Shown here one piece after another: positions 8,860 through 17,606 of a stretch of DNA of 59,835 bases. The stretch is from Nocardia cyriacigeorgica NBRC 100375 (GTDB lineage: Bacteria; Actinomycetota; Actinomycetes; Mycobacteriales; Mycobacteriaceae): NCBI RefSeq assembly GCF_000308555.1, contig NZ_BAFY01000117.1:1-59835 (forward strand), in the 5' to 3' direction. A program made the translations under genes and the position numbers. The notes beneath the pieces were generated by a model, which saw nothing but the letters and a program-made list of their open reading frames with translations, was not told the DNA's origin and did not search any database. How positions within the stretch are numbered: position 1 is the stretch's first letter; every line of letters begins with the position of its first letter.

Positions 8860-10890
8860 CTACCAGTGCAGGCCCGGCACCACCCTGGCCATCCGTGCCG
8901 CCGGACCGGGCAATGCCATGAGCGGCAGCAGCACCGGCGACAACGCCGTCAACGGGCTGCGCGGCTGCTCGGCGAGCTGATCGGCGGTCGCGGCGCCCGG
9001 ACCCTCCGGCCGCGGCGCCACACCCGCGGCGGCCTTGGACTCACCGAAGATCCGGTAGCCCTGATGCATGATGGAGCGCTTGACCGACGGCATGAGCAGC
9101 TCCACCGCCTGCGCGAAGGTGCCGACCGGCGTGTCGATCCGGTCGGGCCGTTCGACCAGCGCCCGCACCACGATGGCCGCGGCCTGCGCCGGATCGGGGA
9201 CCGGCAGCGAGCGGTAGAGATCGGTCGGCGCGATCATCGGCGTGCGCACCAGTGGCATCCGCACCGAGGTGAAGGTGATGCCCGCATCGCGATTCTCCAC
9301 CGCCGCGATCTCACTGAAATTGTCCAGCGCCGACTTGCTGGCGACGTAGGCGGCGAAACGCGGCACCTTCGTCTGCACCGCGATGGACGAGATATTGACG
9401 ATGTGGCCGAAGCGGCGCTCGCGCATCGACGGCAGCAGCGCCAGGATCAGCCGGACCGCGCCGAAATAGTTGACCGCCATGGTCCGTTCGAAATCGTGCA
9501 TGCGGTCGGTGGAGTTGACCACCGATCGCCGGATCGACCGGCCGGCATTGTTCACCAGATAGTCGACCCCACCGTGGTCGGCGAGGATCGTGGCGACCAA
9601 GGTGTCGACGGCCTCGGCATCGGTGATATCGCACGCGTAGGCGTGCGCGTCACCGCCGTCGGCGCGCACCGCCTCCGCCGCGGCTTCCAATTCCGCGCGG
9701 CCACGCGCCACCATCAGCACCGTCGCGCCGCGACGTGCCACCGCATGCGCGGTGGCCAGCCCGATTCCCGACGACGCACCGGTGATGAGGACGATCCGGC
9801 CGGTGAAGATCTCCTCGGCGGAGCCCGGGCGATGACGGTCCGGATCGAGGTTGGCGCGCCAGTACTCCCACAGCCGTCCCGCGTAGCTGCCGAACTCCGG
9901 CACCGGCAGCCCGCGCACCAGCGCGCGCGTCGAATCGGAAACGAACTCCGCCGAGAACGACACGTGCGGCGCGACCGCGGCCGGAATGCCCAGCCGTTCC
10001 AAGAGGAAATCGCGCACCGAGGGCACACCCGGCAGATGCGCCAGCCCACTCAACGCGGCACGGCTGCCCGGCAACGGACCAACGCCCGTGGGCGCGCCGG
10101 CCGCGGCGGCGAGCGCGCCGTAGATCTCACCGAACGGTTGCGGACGCGGATTCACCAGGTGGAACGTGCGCCCGTCCAGGCCCGGCCTGCGCACCAGTTC
10201 GACCATGGCCGCGGCGACGTAGTCGACCGGAACCACATTCGTCGCGCCGAGATCGGGCAGCGGCAGCGGCAATTCGGCGGGCAGCCCGCCGAGCGCGGCA
10301 ATGGCCGGGAAGAAGTAGTAGGGACCGTCGATCTTGTCCATTTCGCCGGTGCGCGAATCGCCGACGATGATCGCGGGCCGATACACCCGCCAGCGCACGC
10401 CCTGGGATTCGCGCACCATTTTCTCGGCCGCGAACTTGGTGCGATGGTAGGGCGAGGTCAGGCGCTGTCCGAGATCGAAATCCTCCTCGAAGAATTGACC
10501 GCGATGATCACCGGCCACCGCTACCGAAGAAACGTGATGCAGCACCGCATCGAGTTGTTTCGCCAGCGCCAGAACGGAATTGGTGCCGCGCACATTCGCC
10601 GCGTGCGCCGTGGCCTCGTCGGCGGTCATATCGTAGACGGCGCCGAGATGGATGATGTGATCGGCGGCCGGTGCGGGCGCGGTGAGTCCGAGGCCGTCCG
10701 CGGTGAGGTCACCGACCAGCGGGTGCACCCGGTCGCTGCCACGCCAGCGGGTGGCCAGGGACTCGAACTTGGTCAGCGATTCGGCGCGCACCAGCACATG
10801 CACCTGTGCGTCCGGCGCACTGTCCAGAATTCCTTGCACGACGCGACGACCCAGAAAGCCGGTACCGCCTGTCACAATAAAAGAAACCAC
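8860..10890 (-). CDS. Two-domain fatty acyl-CoA reductase (SDR fusion)
   Basis: The 676-residue protein joins two NAD(P)-binding domains. The N-terminal part is a thioester-reductase-like extended SDR (TGGTGFLGRRVV at 8-19, HRTKFAAEKMV catalytic Tyr/Lys region near 160). The C-terminal part is a classical SDR (TGASSGIG near 365, NNAGRS, YVASK). This fusion is the pattern of mycobacterial fatty acyl reductases (Rv3391-like), which reduce acyl-CoA through the aldehyde to the alcohol for wax ester synthesis; I infer the same role. The GTG start lies about 7 nt after AGGGG. The upstream region carries an ACCGACGGGTA element shared with the glcB/fadE region, consistent with lipid-linked control. 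Confidence 0.9.
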   Translation of the reverse strand: MVSFIVTGGTGFLGRRVVQGILDSAPDAQVHVLVRAESLTKFESLATRWRGSDRVHPLVGDLTADGLGLTAPAPAADHIIHLGAVYDMTADEATAHAANVRGTNSVLALAKQLDAVLHHVSSVAVAGDHRGQFFEEDFDLGQRLTSPYHRTKFAAEKMVRESQGVRWRVYRPAIIVGDSRTGEMDKIDGPYYFFPAIAALGGLPAELPLPLPDLGATNVVPVDYVAAAMVELVRRPGLDGRTFHLVNPRPQPFGEIYGALAAAAGAPTGVGPLPGSRAALSGLAHLPGVPSVRDFLLERLGIPAAVAPHVSFSAEFVSDSTRALVRGLPVPEFGSYAGRLWEYWRANLDPDRHRPGSAEEIFTGRIVLITGASSGIGLATAHAVARRGATVLMVARGRAELEAAAEAVRADGGDAHAYACDITDAEAVDTLVATILADHGGVDYLVNNAGRSIRRSVVNSTDRMHDFERTMAVNYFGAVRLILALLPSMRERRFGHIVNISSIAVQTKVPRFAAYVASKSALDNFSEIAAVENRDAGITFTSVRMPLVRTPMIAPTDLYRSLPVPDPAQAAAIVVRALVERPDRIDTPVGTFAQAVELLMPSVKRSIMHQGYRIFGESKAAAGVAPRPEGPGAATADQLAEQPRSPLTALSPVLLPLMALPGPAARMARVVPGLHW

Positions 10891-11231
10891 TGTCTACCCC
10901 TGCTGTTCACTCGAAGCCGTTGTCGCACAGAGCTGTCCGGCATGCAGCGGTGGATGCGGACAATCGAAGATTTCGACCCCCCGAAAGATTCGCCGGGCCG
11001 AAAGTAGGAACACCTTCGTCCTGACTGACCGGAACAGTAATCGGGGTTACCCGTCGGTAGCAAGCCGGATCGGCGTCGAGTCGTTGTGGGAATGGTCACG
11101 ACCGCGTCGGCGGGGATTTTGTGTGTTACAACAGTTTTCAGACAAGGAATATGAAACCGGGAGTGACAGATAACCGCCGCGTAACCGCGCGTGCGTTGAT
11201 CGGTCGCTTGACCAGATGAGCCGGACGGGGA
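10891..11231. other. Gene-free stretch between acyl reductase and heme oxygenase genes
   Basis: These 341 bp hold no convincing reading frame. The part from about 11110 to 11180 is clearly more A+T-rich than its surroundings. The left part carries the ACCGACGGGTA element (11047-11060) and a possible minus-strand promoter, TTGCTA and TACTGT 18 bp apart, for the acyl reductase gene. Confidence 0.6.
11047..11060 (-). promoter_or_regulatory. Candidate operator CTACCGACGGGTAA upstream of the acyl reductase
   Basis: Read on the minus strand this is CTACCGACGGGTAA, identical over 14 bp to the site at 35093-35106 before glcB and matching 11 bp of the site at 34997-35008 before the fadE-like gene. 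The core TACC-GACG-GGTA is an inverted repeat. It lies about 157 bp upstream of the acyl reductase start, in the same orientation relative to the gene as the other copies. Confidence 0.5.
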
Positions 11232-11933
11232 TCAGGACGGCCGACGGGTCGGGAATTCCTCGGCCAGTTCCGCGAACACCGCGGTATTCATCGCGAAGGC
11301 CCGCTGACCCTCGTCCAGGACGCGGCGCCGCTCCAGATCGTCGAGCGGCATCCGGTCCAGCAGCGCCCGGTATTCGCGTTTGAACGCGGCCGGGTTGCCG
11401 ACACCGTCGAAGACGTAGAAACGCACGCCGTCACCCCGATGCGGCAGATTCCACAGCTTCTCGGCGGTCCCGCGGATGACCTGGCCGCCGGACAGGTCGC
11501 CGAGATAGCGGGTGTAGTGGTGGGCGATATAGCCGCCGGGCCACTCGCGCGCGCACTCGTCGATGCGGGCGGCGTAGGCGGCGGTGGCGGGCAGCGGTTC
11601 GAGCCCTTCGCGCCACCGTGGGCCGGCCAGATGAGCCAGGTCGCGTTCGAGTTCGGCGGTGCGGGCCAGCTCGGGGCGGATGAACGGCCCGGCGATCGGG
11701 TCCTCGGCCAGGGCGTCCCAGCGGCCTTCCAGCGCGCGGTAGATGAACCACAGCTGGCCGGTGTAGCGCAGGTAGGACTCGACGCCGAGTTCGCCGCCGA
11801 GCATGTCGGAGATGAACGAGGAGTTCTCCGCCTCTTCGTGCTGCCGGGCGGTGGCGCTACGGATCTGCGCGGAGAACGGTAGCGGGTCCGCGGCGGCGTG
11901 ATCGGTCTCCGACACATTCGGACCGTGCGACAT
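11232..11933 (-). CDS. Heme oxygenase (biliverdin-producing)
   Basis: The 233-residue protein is a canonical helical heme oxygenase, which opens heme to biliverdin, CO and iron. The proximal heme ligand His32 lies in TARQHEEAENS, and the distal-helix motif YLGDLSGGQVIRG is intact, as is YFAAHHYTRYLG-type packing (GGYIAHHYTRYLGD). The ATG at 11933 is chosen because GAGGTGG lies 8 nt upstream and the family starts near here; a longer open frame upstream lacks any family similarity. It follows thrE in the same direction after 130 bp. Its role is heme iron acquisition or heme protection; no iron-box-like operator is evident. Confidence 0.96.
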   Translation of the reverse strand: MSHGPNVSETDHAAADPLPFSAQIRSATARQHEEAENSSFISDMLGGELGVESYLRYTGQLWFIYRALEGRWDALAEDPIAGPFIRPELARTAELERDLAHLAGPRWREGLEPLPATAAYAARIDECAREWPGGYIAHHYTRYLGDLSGGQVIRGTAEKLWNLPHRGDGVRFYVFDGVGNPAAFKREYRALLDRMPLDDLERRRVLDEGQRAFAMNTAVFAELAEEFPTRRPS

Positions 11934-12063
11934 ATCCGAAACCACCTCACCCTCACTGGAACCGTCGGCTCGACCGGCCGCGGGCCGGATGCCGTGGCCC
12001 GACCGCGCAGCGGCGGACCGATCGCTTCGACGATACCGGCTCACCGATCTTCCCGCGATGGGC

Positions 12064-13626
12064 TCACTTCTGCTTGCGCAGGTAGGGCGGAATCTCCTTG
12101 CGCAGGTAGGGCGGCAGTCCGGCGGGCCTGCGGCGGCGCCGCACGATCGGCCGGCGCAGATTGCCGAAGCGGCGAAGCACCGGCGGACGCACCACCGTCC
12201 GGTCGAACCATTCGCCGAGGGTGACGCCCGCGGCCAGCGCACACCCGACACCGAGCGCGGCCAGCAATTGATTGGCCCCGATGAGCAGCTCGTCGTTGAG
12301 CGTTCCGTACAGGCCGCGATAGACGCTGAGACCGGGCAGCAGCGGGGTGATGCCGGCGACCGCGACGATCAACGGCGGAGTCAACGCACGACGCGCCATC
12401 AGACCACCGGCGAGGCCGATGATCGTAGCCGCGGCCCCGGACGACACCACCGGCCCGAACCCCGCGTGCTGCACCAGCAGGAACACCACCGTGCCCACCG
12501 CGCCGCTGAGCGCGGCGGCGGCCAACGCCCGGCGCTCGGCGTAACAGGCCAGCGCGTAGGCCAGCGCGGCCACCGCACCGGCGAGCAGTTTGACCGGCAG
12601 ATCGGTGAAGACCCGGGCGGGGGTCAGGTCCAGCGGCGGTGAGGTCGCCCCGAGGATCTGGCCGACCCGCAGCGCCAGCGCGATCCCGGCGACGATGCCG
12701 CCGGTCATCATCACCACCTCGAGCATGCGGGCCGCGGCGGTGATCGGACTGCCGGTGATGGCGTCCTGCACCGAACCGACCAATTGCAGGCCACTGAGCA
12801 GCACAGTGATTCCGGCCGCGATGATCAGCGTCGGATCCACGTCGATGCCCAAGGGTTCGGCCAGCGTCGCCAGGACGATCGCCGGGGTGGCGGCGATCGC
12901 GCCGCCGGCCATGTGCTGGAAGAAGAACGGCAGCCCGTACCGATTGAGGATCCGGTTGACCCGGTCGATCGCCGCGGTGGCGGCGAAACTGATCACCGCG
13001 ACGAGCGCGCCCGCCCCGAGCAGCACCGCGATGGCGGCGGCCAGCAGCGACCAGCCGAAGGTCGCCATCCAGCGCGGGTAGGGATGCGGCGCGGAGGTGA
13101 TGGCGTCGAGGGCGGCGCGCGCGTCCTCCGGATCGACGACCTGGGTGCGGATGCGCCGGGTCAGCCGGTCCACCGCCGCCAGCCGGGTGAAATCCATGCC
13201 GCGGTAGTGCACGATCCGCATGCTGCTGGCCGGTGGCAGCGAGCGGCCGCGGTCGGCCCAGATGCGGATCGCGTCGAAGGTGACGTCGACATCGCAGCGC
13301 GCCAGACCGTAGGTGGCGGCGATGAACCGCACCGTCGTGGTGGTGTCGTTGACCGACGTCCCGGAGGCGAGCACGACCTCGCCCATGCGTACCGCGAGGT
13401 CGAGCACCTCGGCGACCTTGGCGTCGTCGGTGAGATCGATCGGCTGCAACGGCGTCGGGGCGGCGACGATGGTGTCGGCCGTCGCCTGCCGATCGCCGAC
13501 CAGGCGCCCGAAGGCCTGCGTCACCACGGGCAGCCGCAGGATTCTGCGCCGCCGTGGACCGCGCGCCGCGAAATCTTCGACGCGTGATTCGCCGATGTCT
13601 CCTCCCGAGGGCGCGCCAATAGCCAT
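12064..13626 (-). CDS. thrE: Threonine/serine exporter ThrE
   Basis: This roughly 520-residue integral membrane protein has the ThrE two-part layout: a hydrophilic N-terminal half with ASGTSVNDTTTTV and DVDVTFDAI motifs, then about ten hydrophobic helices from LLAAAIAVLLGAGALVAV onwards, including the GAAATIIGLAGGLMARR and GITPLLPGLSVYRGLYG stretches. ThrE exports threonine and serine across the plasma membrane by proton coupling. The C-terminus is very basic and ends in two copies of PPYLRK, encoded by a short tandem DNA repeat (12064-12115). No start has a clear ribosome site; ATG at 13626 is used, with GTG at 13644 as alternative. Confidence 0.93.
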   Translation of the reverse strand: MAIGAPSGGDIGESRVEDFAARGPRRRRILRLPVVTQAFGRLVGDRQATADTIVAAPTPLQPIDLTDDAKVAEVLDLAVRMGEVVLASGTSVNDTTTTVRFIAATYGLARCDVDVTFDAIRIWADRGRSLPPASSMRIVHYRGMDFTRLAAVDRLTRRIRTQVVDPEDARAALDAITSAPHPYPRWMATFGWSLLAAAIAVLLGAGALVAVISFAATAAIDRVNRILNRYGLPFFFQHMAGGAIAATPAIVLATLAEPLGIDVDPTLIIAAGITVLLSGLQLVGSVQDAITGSPITAAARMLEVVMMTGGIVAGIALALRVGQILGATSPPLDLTPARVFTDLPVKLLAGAVAALAYALACYAERRALAAAALSGAVGTVVFLLVQHAGFGPVVSSGAAATIIGLAGGLMARRALTPPLIVAVAGITPLLPGLSVYRGLYGTLNDELLIGANQLLAALGVGCALAAGVTLGEWFDRTVVRPPVLRRFGNLRRPIVRRRRRPAGLPPYLRKEIPPYLRKQK

Positions 13627-13793
13627 AGCCGTGAAGGTAGTCACCCCGACCGGACCCGCGCATCGTGATACCCGCAACCGCAGGCAGAGCGCCGGATGCC
13701 CGGCGGTGACGACCGTCGCGCCACGGTGGCGATCGCCGGTGTGGTGACCGATCTCGCGCCGCGTTCTTTCGGCCCGGCGCCGACGGATACGGC

Positions 13794-13799
13794 TATGGT
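13794..13799 (+). promoter_or_regulatory. -10 box suggesting a leaderless acyl-CoA oxidase mRNA
   Basis: TATGGT matches TANNNT and lies only 6 nt before the ATG at 13806, which has no ribosome site. The transcript would start at the initiation codon. No clear -35 is seen. Confidence 0.4.
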
Positions 13800-13805
13800 C
13801 GGGGC

Positions 13806-15737
13806 ATGGCTACCGGCAGCGCATCGACGGCAGATCACCTACGTGAAGCCCTGGACGGACCGTGGGGCGAGGTCAGGCAACAGGCACGCGAGCAACTGGC
13901 CGGCGACCGGTTCGCCGGCGATCCCGGACTCGACTACCGCGCCGCCAGGGCCCGGGTGCTCGAGCAGATGCGGACGCTGGCCGGGCTGGGCCTGGCCGAG
14001 CGCGGCTTCCGCCGGGAGAACGGCGGCACCGGCGAACCGGGCGCGGCCGTCGTCGGGCTGGAAATGCTGGCCTACACCGACCTGTCGCTATGGGTGAAAT
14101 CGGGCGTGCAGTGGGGCCTGTTCGGCGGTGCGGTGGAAAATCTCGGCACCGAGCGGCACCGCGAATTCATCAAAAAGCTGATCTCGCTGGATCTGCTCGG
14201 CTGTTTCGCGATGACCGAATCCGGCCACGGCAGCGACGTCGCCAATCTCGAGACCACCGCGACCTACGATCCGGCGACCCAGGAATTCGTGGTGCACACC
14301 CCGACCCCCTCGGCGCGTAAGGACTACATCGGCGGCGCGGCCGAACACGCCCGGATGGCAGCGGTTTTCGCGCAGCTCATCACCCCGGCGGGCAACCACG
14401 GTGTGCACTGCCTGCTGGTGCCCATCCGCGACGAGCAGGGCAACGACCTGCCCGGCGTCACCACCTCCGACTGCGGTCTCAAGGGCGGGCTGCCCGGGGT
14501 CGACAACGGCCGCATCGTCTTCGATCACGTGCGCGTCCCCCGGGAGAACCTGCTCAACCGCTACGCCGACGTCGCGCCCGACGGCACCTACAGCTCCGAG
14601 ATCGAGAACCCGAGCCGCCGCTTCTTCACCACCCTCGGCACCCTGGTCCGCGGTCGAGTCAGTGTGGGCGGGGCCGCTGCGGCGGGCGCGCGGGTGGCGC
14701 TCAGCATCGCAGGCCGGTACGCCCTGAAACGGCGTCAGTTCGGCGACCCCGACGACGGCGGCGAGATCCTGCTGCTGGACTACCGCAATCATCAGCGCAG
14801 ACTGCTGCCGCTGATCGCGCGCTCCTACGCGCTGGCCTTCGCGCAGAACGACCTGGTGCGGCGCATGCACCTGGTGCAGACCGGCCAGGACCTCGACCCG
14901 GGTGCCCAGCGCGCGCTGGAGAAGCGGGCCGCGGGCCTCAAGGTCGCCCAGACCCGCCACGCCACCCGGGCGATCCAGGAATGCCGCGAGGCCTGCGGCG
15001 GTGCGGGCTACCTGACCGAGAACCGGCTGGTCACCCTCAAGGCCGATACCGACGTGTTCACCACCTTCGAAGGTGACAATGTCGTCTTGACCCAGCTGGT
15101 CGCGAAGGAACTGCTGACCGCCTACTCCGACGAGGTCCGCGATCTGGACGCGCTGGGGTGGGTGCGCTTCGCTGCCACCATGGCCGGTGACGTGGTGCGC
15201 AAGCGCTCGGGGGTGCGTCAGCTGATCCAGACCCTGCGCGATCGCGGCGACGAATCCGTCGACGAGGGCGATCTGTCCAAGCGCGCGGTTCAGCTGCAGT
15301 TGTTCGCCGACCGCGAGGACTATCTGGTCCGCACCGCCGCGCACCGGCTGCGCGCGCGGGCCGAGGAGACCAGCCCGTTCGAGGCGTTCAACAACGCCCA
15401 GGACCACATTCTGGCCGCGGGTTCGGCCCATATCGATCGGCTCGTGCTGGAGGCGTTCATCGAGGGCATCAGCGGAATCGAGGACCCCGACGCCAGGGCG
15501 CTGGCGGAAACGATGTGCGATCTGTTCGTCTACGCCACCCTCGAAGAGAACCTGTCCTGGTACATCATGCACCGGTTCATGTCGGTGGAGCGGGGCAAGG
15601 CGGTGCGGCGCGGAGTGAACGAACTCGTCGACCGGCTGCGCCCGGACGCGCTGACCCTGATCGAGGCGATGGGCGTGCCCGAACCCATGCTGCGCGCGGC
15701 CATGCTCGACGACGCGAGCGTCTACGAACGGGAGTAA
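13806..15737 (+). CDS. Acyl-CoA dehydrogenase/oxidase (ACOX-like FadE)
   Basis: The 643-residue flavoprotein is longer than ordinary acyl-CoA dehydrogenases and has the acyl-CoA oxidase layout. It shows MTESGHGSDVANLETTATYD (FAD/substrate contact region near 137-156), RVPRENLL, the ECREACGGAGYL motif near 397, and TFEGDN near 419, whose Glu is the catalytic base position in ACOX enzymes. Such proteins do the first oxidation of beta-oxidation; whether electrons go to oxygen or to ETF cannot be told from sequence. It is divergent from thrE and appears to be transcribed alone from a promoter abutting its start codon. Confidence 0.93.
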   Translation: MATGSASTADHLREALDGPWGEVRQQAREQLAGDRFAGDPGLDYRAARARVLEQMRTLAGLGLAERGFRRENGGTGEPGAAVVGLEMLAYTDLSLWVKSGVQWGLFGGAVENLGTERHREFIKKLISLDLLGCFAMTESGHGSDVANLETTATYDPATQEFVVHTPTPSARKDYIGGAAEHARMAAVFAQLITPAGNHGVHCLLVPIRDEQGNDLPGVTTSDCGLKGGLPGVDNGRIVFDHVRVPRENLLNRYADVAPDGTYSSEIENPSRRFFTTLGTLVRGRVSVGGAAAAGARVALSIAGRYALKRRQFGDPDDGGEILLLDYRNHQRRLLPLIARSYALAFAQNDLVRRMHLVQTGQDLDPGAQRALEKRAAGLKVAQTRHATRAIQECREACGGAGYLTENRLVTLKADTDVFTTFEGDNVVLTQLVAKELLTAYSDEVRDLDALGWVRFAATMAGDVVRKRSGVRQLIQTLRDRGDESVDEGDLSKRAVQLQLFADREDYLVRTAAHRLRARAEETSPFEAFNNAQDHILAAGSAHIDRLVLEAFIEGISGIEDPDARALAETMCDLFVYATLEENLSWYIMHRFMSVERGKAVRRGVNELVDRLRPDALTLIEAMGVPEPMLRAAMLDDASVYERE

Positions 15738-15887
15738 TCGAGCAGATCTCGCCCGCGGCGAGTGGAGGCATTTCCTCCGGTGCGGGCGGTCTGCTCGGCA
15801 TGCTCCGCTGGGCTCAGGGTCGCGCTGTACCCCTCGGTCGGCCGTACTTGCCCGCGACGTGCGGTAGTCACCTCGGACGGGTTCCAA

Positions 15888-16490
15888 TCAGGCGGCCGGA
15901 GTCGTACGCCGTTGCAGCTGCGCGATCGCCGAGCACAGCAGCACCGACAGCGCGACGGCCGCACCGGCCCCGCCGATGATGTCGGTGGCGTGGTGATAGT
16001 CGAGGGCGATCATGCCGATCGCCGCCGACACCCACGCCACCACCGCGCAGCCGGCGATCACCGCCCGTGCCCTGGTGGATTCGATCAGCACCAGAAACGT
16101 CGTCGCAACCGCCACCAGGTGGACGGTGTGCCCGCTCGGATAGGCCAGATAGTCGTGCAGTGGCCGTCCCCAGAAGGGTTTGAGCGCCCAGGTATTGAGC
16201 CCGGCCGCGACCTCCGGCACCGCCACCATGGTCGCGGCGCGCCACCAGCGCTGCTGCCAGCCGAACCAGGCGGCCCCGGCCAGCATCAACGCGATCACCA
16301 CCCAGGTATTGCTCGCCAGTGCCAGCACCTCGGCGACCCATGGCCGGGGATCGAGAGCGGCGCTGATCGGTCCGCCGATGCGCTGATCGAGGCCGGTCGG
16401 GCCGCCGTCGGGTGGGAAGCTCAGTGGAATCGCGACGGTGACCGCACCCGCGGCCGCTGCCGTACCCCACGCGCCGGCCTGATCGGGCAT
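15888..16490 (-). CDS. PAP2-superfamily membrane phosphatase
   Basis: The roughly 200-residue protein has about five transmembrane helices and the three PAP2 signature blocks: KPFWGRP, YPSGHTV, and DYHHATDIIGG with the catalytic His/Asp. The usual Ser-Arg of block 3 is replaced by Asp-Tyr-His, a deviation to note. Family members dephosphorylate lipid phosphates such as phosphatidic acid or undecaprenyl pyrophosphate on the outer membrane face. ATG at 16490 is used; an in-frame GTG at 16574 would add 28 residues rich in Ala and Pro. It is the last gene of a same-strand run with the NERD and DUF2252 genes. Confidence 0.85.
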   Translation of the reverse strand: MPDQAGAWGTAAAAGAVTVAIPLSFPPDGGPTGLDQRIGGPISAALDPRPWVAEVLALASNTWVVIALMLAGAAWFGWQQRWWRAATMVAVPEVAAGLNTWALKPFWGRPLHDYLAYPSGHTVHLVAVATTFLVLIESTRARAVIAGCAVVAWVSAAIGMIALDYHHATDIIGGAGAAVALSVLLCSAIAQLQRRTTPAA

Positions 16491-16590
16491 CGGCGCGTCG
16501 GGTGCGGTATCCGGTCCACGCGCGGCGGGTTCGCCCGTTCCGGGTGCTGCGATCACCGCAACGACGATAGTCACCGCCGCCGGCAAGCGC

Positions 16591-17484
16591 CTACGGGCCG
16601 TAGGTGAGGATCGCGGTGATGACCATCCACAGCACCCAGGCGAAGGCGATAACCATGCCGACCGCCAAGGTGGACCGCATGAACGCCCGCCCGAAATCGA
16701 CGTCGCCGCGTTCCGGCGGATACAACTTCCACGGGCTGTACCAGGGCGCTTGCAGCACCTTCGACTTGGCGGCGGCCTCACGCTCGGCCTGCGCCAGCTC
16801 CTCGGCGTAGGCCTCGGCCTGCGCTTGGGCCGGGCCGCCGTGCCACAGCGTGATGTCGATGGGGCCAAGGAACCCCTCGTTGAGCAACTCCTGCGGGGCG
16901 GGCAGATACGGCAGGATGCCGAGGCCGCGGAAGGCGACGGCGACGTCGTTGGCGGTCCACAAATGGTTTTCCGCTTGCGCGAGGGTGTCGAAGTAGTGCC
17001 GTAGCCGTTCCGGATCGTCGCCGAGGATGGCGTCGAAACTCGGGTCACTCCACGCCTGTTCGAGCTGGATCCGGGCGCCGCGCATCGGCACGATCAGCGC
17101 GACGCCGTGCACCGCGCGCTGGCCGAGCCCACGGGCCGCCAGCCAGTTCTGCAGCGCGAAGGTGTGGTCGCGGGAGCGTTCCAGCGGCGTGCGCCGGTCC
17201 TTGTTCTCCCAGACCGCAGGCTCACCCGAGACCGTCCACGCGCCGTTGAGCGGGATCTGCAGCACGCCCTCCTGGCGCGCCATCAGCGCCTCGGCCTCGA
17301 TCACCACACAGCTGGTCGGTGTCCAGATCACCGCGTCGAACTGATGCAGGGTGTCCTGATGGAACAGGCTGCAATTGATGGTGGCCACGCCATGCGGGCT
17401 ACCCGGGTCCTTCCAGGTGCGCAACCAGTCGATCAATGCCCGTTCGGCATTGGTGCCTGCGCTGTTCTGCACTCGCACGAGCAT
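16591..17484 (-). CDS. NERD-domain protein with C-terminal membrane anchor
   Basis: The 297-residue protein starts with a nuclease-related (NERD) domain: GTNAERALIDWL, then FDAVIWTPTSCVVIEAEA, where the Asp and Glu-x-Glu positions fit the restriction-endonuclease-like core. Normal NERD proteins have VxEVK at this strand; the Lys is here replaced by Ala (IEAEALM), so nuclease activity is doubtful. A coiled, Ala/Glu-rich segment (AEAYAEELAQAEREAAAKSK) precedes one C-terminal transmembrane helix (STLAVGMVIAFAWVLWMVIT). GAAGGG lies before the ATG. Function is unknown; it neighbours PAP2 (80-100 bp) and DUF2252 (122 bp). Confidence 0.85.
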   Translation of the reverse strand: MLVRVQNSAGTNAERALIDWLRTWKDPGSPHGVATINCSLFHQDTLHQFDAVIWTPTSCVVIEAEALMARQEGVLQIPLNGAWTVSGEPAVWENKDRRTPLERSRDHTFALQNWLAARGLGQRAVHGVALIVPMRGARIQLEQAWSDPSFDAILGDDPERLRHYFDTLAQAENHLWTANDVAVAFRGLGILPYLPAPQELLNEGFLGPIDITLWHGGPAQAQAEAYAEELAQAEREAAAKSKVLQAPWYSPWKLYPPERGDVDFGRAFMRSTLAVGMVIAFAWVLWMVITAILTYGP

Positions 17485-17606
17485 TGGCGACCGCCCTTCA
17501 CGTCGACACCCGGTACCGGACAGGATACGAGGCGGGTCGGCGCCGACCCGAGATTTGCGGCTCCGCGCTGTGTCCGGGGCGGACGGGCGCGGCGCCGGTC
17601 CGAAGG

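Noticed and set aside
8866..11007. 713-codon plus-strand open frame
   Set aside because: Entirely antisense to the two-domain acyl reductase; composition is Arg/Gly/His-rich as expected for a shadow frame in high-GC DNA.
14088..15887. 599-codon minus-strand open frame
   Set aside because: Antisense to the acyl-CoA oxidase-like gene, with no recognisable motif or ribosome site.
15738..15887. CTCGC-CCGCG-GCGAG repeat after the acyl-CoA oxidase-like gene as terminator
   Set aside because: Only a 5-bp stem with no T-run; too weak to call in DNA of this composition.
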